Assembly (NCBI GenBank): GCA_021779375.1
Contig: JAJYAT010000003.1
Location: 1-64,000, forward strand
Direction of reading: 5' to 3'
From: a bacterium
Lineage (GTDB): Bacteria > Patescibacteriota > Gracilibacteria > JAHISY01
Length of the DNA stretch: 64,000 bases
This document shows, piece after piece, positions 62,617 through 64,000 of this stretch (its first letter is position 1; every line of letters starts with the position of its first letter). The position numbers and the translations under genes are program-made. Under the pieces are notes generated by a model. That model saw only the letters and a program-made list of their open reading frames with translations, searched no databases and was not told the origin of the DNA.

Positions 62617-63291
62617 TTAGAATTCACCGCCGCCGAGGCTCTTGGTCGCTTCGATTTGGTTTTTGATCTTGAGCAGCACCGATTTCAAAATGAAGTCCGC
62701 GAATTGCTCGATGCGCGTGAATTCCAGTTCAATTTTCCGTTCCACCAAAAAGTCGCGTGTCACGAAAGTGGTCAGTTTCACGAGGCTCGGGAAAAGCTCA
62801 CCTTCCGGTGAGACGGCAGTCGCGAGTAAGCGCGCCGGCTGAGTCAGCCCGAATTCGAGTAAGCCGAAGCTCCACACATCGAGTGCATTTTTTACTTCGG
62901 GCGGGAAATCGGTGTGGGCGACAAGCGTGCGTTCGCCGACTTTGGGTGCAATCAAAATTTGCGCGTTTTCGCCCAGCACGACCTCGAATTCTTTCTGCGC
63001 CTCAACCTCGACGAGCGCGAGAATTCCGAGAATCAGTCCGGCGGGGATGTTGTGATCGAGGCAGCGCGAAATCAAAATCATCGCGGCGGTATTCGAGCGC
63101 GTTTGTAGAAATTTGCCAATCACTTTCGCCAGGCGGTCGTCTTTGGCGCGGGCTTTGCCTTCCGCTTTTTTTAGCGCCTTTTGCGCTTTTTGGGCTTTGC
63201 GAATTTGCTCGCGAAAAACTTCGTCGGAAATTTCAGCGGCTTTGCCGCCGCCGCTTTCATCGTCAATCGGATTCAGGCTTTCGAGACTCAT
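62617..63291 (-). CDS. Hypothetical cytoplasmic protein
   Basis: Protein of 224 residues. The acidic start (about 1-22) is followed by a basic helix-rich part (about 26-60, REQIRKAQKAQKALKKAEGKARAKDDR) and a globular domain (about 65-218) with EVEAQKEFEVVLGENAQILIAPKV and TDFPPEVKNALDVWSFGL. No signal peptide or membrane helix. No family recognised. It overlaps the following small gene by four bases on the same strand, giving a three-gene run with the two membrane proteins upstream. Confidence 0.7.
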   Translation of the reverse strand: MSLESLNPIDDESGGGKAAEISDEVFREQIRKAQKAQKALKKAEGKARAKDDRLAKVIGKFLQTRSNTAAMILISRCLDHNIPAGLILGILALVEVEAQKEFEVVLGENAQILIAPKVGERTLVAHTDFPPEVKNALDVWSFGLLEFGLTQPARLLATAVSPEGELFPSLVKLTTFVTRDFLVERKIELEFTRIEQFADFILKSVLLKIKNQIEATKSLGGGEF

Positions 63292-63488
63292 TCTTCGTTT
63301 TCTTCGAGCTCGTGAATTTTGTCCTCAATTTTGCCCCAAATTCGGCGCGCTTTTTTCTTCAAAAGCTTCTGCGTCTTTTTCGGTGTGAGGCTGAGTCCGA
63401 GCACTGACGCGATGGCGCCGCCAATCACAAGACCGGCGAGCAATTTGCCAGTGGATTTTTTTTCGGGATTTTCGTTCGAGTCAGTCAT
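63288..63488 (-). CDS. Small YtxH-like membrane protein
   Basis: Protein of 66 residues: a polar start, a glycine-rich membrane helix (about 15-33, LLAGLVIGGAIASVLGLSL), then TPKKTQKLLKKKARRIWGKIEDKIHELEE (residues about 35-63), a basic amphipathic helix. This is the layout of YtxH-like proteins found in many bacteria, with no firm function. It overlaps the genes on both sides by four and eight bases, so the three are co-translated. Confidence 0.7.
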   Translation of the reverse strand: MTDSNENPEKKSTGKLLAGLVIGGAIASVLGLSLTPKKTQKLLKKKARRIWGKIEDKIHELEENEE

Positions 63489-64000
63489 TCAAAGGGTCTT
63501 GTCCCCAGGTTTGGTAAATCCAATGGTAAATCATTTCTAGGGCGGTTGTGAAGAGGCCGAAGAAAAACCACATTACTGGGAGAATTGACCATAGCACCGC
63601 GTCACTGCTATTTGTCGCGAGCTCGGCGGAAGTCGAGGCTGTCTGTCCCAACTGATAAATCAAAGCATTGATGACGATGGTCGCCAAAATCGTGAATACG
63701 ATTCCATAAATTGTGATGAGATTTTGGCGGCTCCCTTGAGAATTTGAAAGTTCGAGGATAAACATACTAGCGAAAGCTGAAACGACGAGCTGGAGTGTTG
63801 CGATTAGAGCCACTGGCTCTAAAACTTTATCTGAGCTCAAAATTGCGATTGTAAGAAAATTGACTGGTAAAAGAAAAATAAAAATCAGAACATTCGAGGA
63901 GATTACATTTTTCAAGATCTTGCGGGTATCAGCGTATTTTTCGCGATCAATCGTGGCAAAAATAAACGTGCCGAGGCAATTCGTGATGAGTGCCGTGATG
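63481..64000 (-). CDS. Multi-pass membrane protein (5' end outside the window)
   Basis: The open frame enters from the right edge (reading CLGTFIFATIDREKYADTRK and onward) and ends at 63481. At least four membrane helices are visible (for example NVLIFIFLLPVNFLTIAIL and IVFTILATIVINALIYQ). A TTG at 63913-63915 is only an internal codon, since the frame stays open to the edge. No family recognised. It overlaps the YtxH-like gene by eight bases. Confidence 0.7.
   Translation of the reverse strand, partial: ITALITNCLGTFIFATIDREKYADTRKILKNVISSNVLIFIFLLPVNFLTIAILSSDKVLEPVALIATLQLVVSAFASMFILELSNSQGSRQNLITIYGIVFTILATIVINALIYQLGQTASTSAELATNSSDAVLWSILPVMWFFFGLFTTALEMIYHWIYQTWGQDPLND

Noticed and set aside
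1-64000. UGA read as glycine
   Set aside because: Many genes end in TGA with ATGA overlaps and full-length products; reading through would spoil gene borders.

Overview
This 64 kb window looks like a chromosomal piece of a candidate-phyla-radiation bacterium (Patescibacteria). The reasons are small single-copy housekeeping genes packed tightly with many 1-4 base overlaps, scattered single biosynthetic genes (aroC, ilvD, pdxST) instead of whole pathways, S-layer (SLH) proteins, and frequent short palindromic and word-like repeats between genes. UGA acts as a normal stop (many ATGA overlaps), so this is not the UGA-glycine code of Absconditabacteria/Gracilibacteria. SLH proteins would fit a Peregrinibacteria-like lineage, but I cannot place it firmly. 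No rRNA, CRISPR array, IS transposase or origin was seen.

Layout. 1-5.1 kb: DUF4349 protein, metG, a sugar nucleotidyltransferase, a type IV pilin, then a repeat-rich stretch with very small minus-strand genes, including an HTH/zinc-ribbon pair. 5.5-12.6 kb: aroC, a membrane protein, comM, the minus-strand operon grpE-holB-ricT-TPR, and a cupin. 12.8-17.3 kb: two hybrid-free 7TM histidine kinases and a receiver-only regulator in one operon. 17.4-20.8 kb: secD-secF, both with unusual insertions (SecD carries a parvulin domain, an extra membrane hairpin and a calcium-type loop). 21-27.1 kb: tRNA-Phe, pnp, map, an inositol-phosphatase family gene, two lipoproteins and tRNA-Asn; this stretch holds broken tRNA copies whose arms are replaced by short GC palindromes, and a GIY-YIG gene wedged against tRNA-Asn. 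27.4-40 kb: amt, a giant SLH surface protein, a subtilase, and a flavin/heme electron-transfer cluster (FNR-membrane fusion, small calcium-motif protein, ApbE, ferric-reductase-like protein). 39.9-53.7 kb: ddl, M20 peptidase, a beta-helix protein, a transketolase half, an antiporter, pdxT, pdxS, PrsW, hisS, a NYN protein, ilvD, and an alkyltransferase-like gene. 53.8-64 kb: tRNA-His, a copper island (csoR, an HMA-SafE-cupredoxin fusion, copA), rubrerythrin, an SLH protein, a zincin, an S1 protein and a final run of membrane-associated genes that leaves the window.

Expression signals. Shine-Dalgarno sequences are largely absent. Two start contexts recur. In one, a TAAAAT -10 box ends 6-8 bases before the start codon, predicting leaderless mRNAs. 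In the other, a TTAA-plus-pyrimidine element (often TTAACCCCC) lies about 8-20 bases upstream of the start.

The strongest candidates for something undescribed are the palindrome-for-arm replacement in tRNA copies linked to a GIY-YIG gene, the multiply inserted SecDF pair, and the compact flavin/heme electron-transfer cluster.
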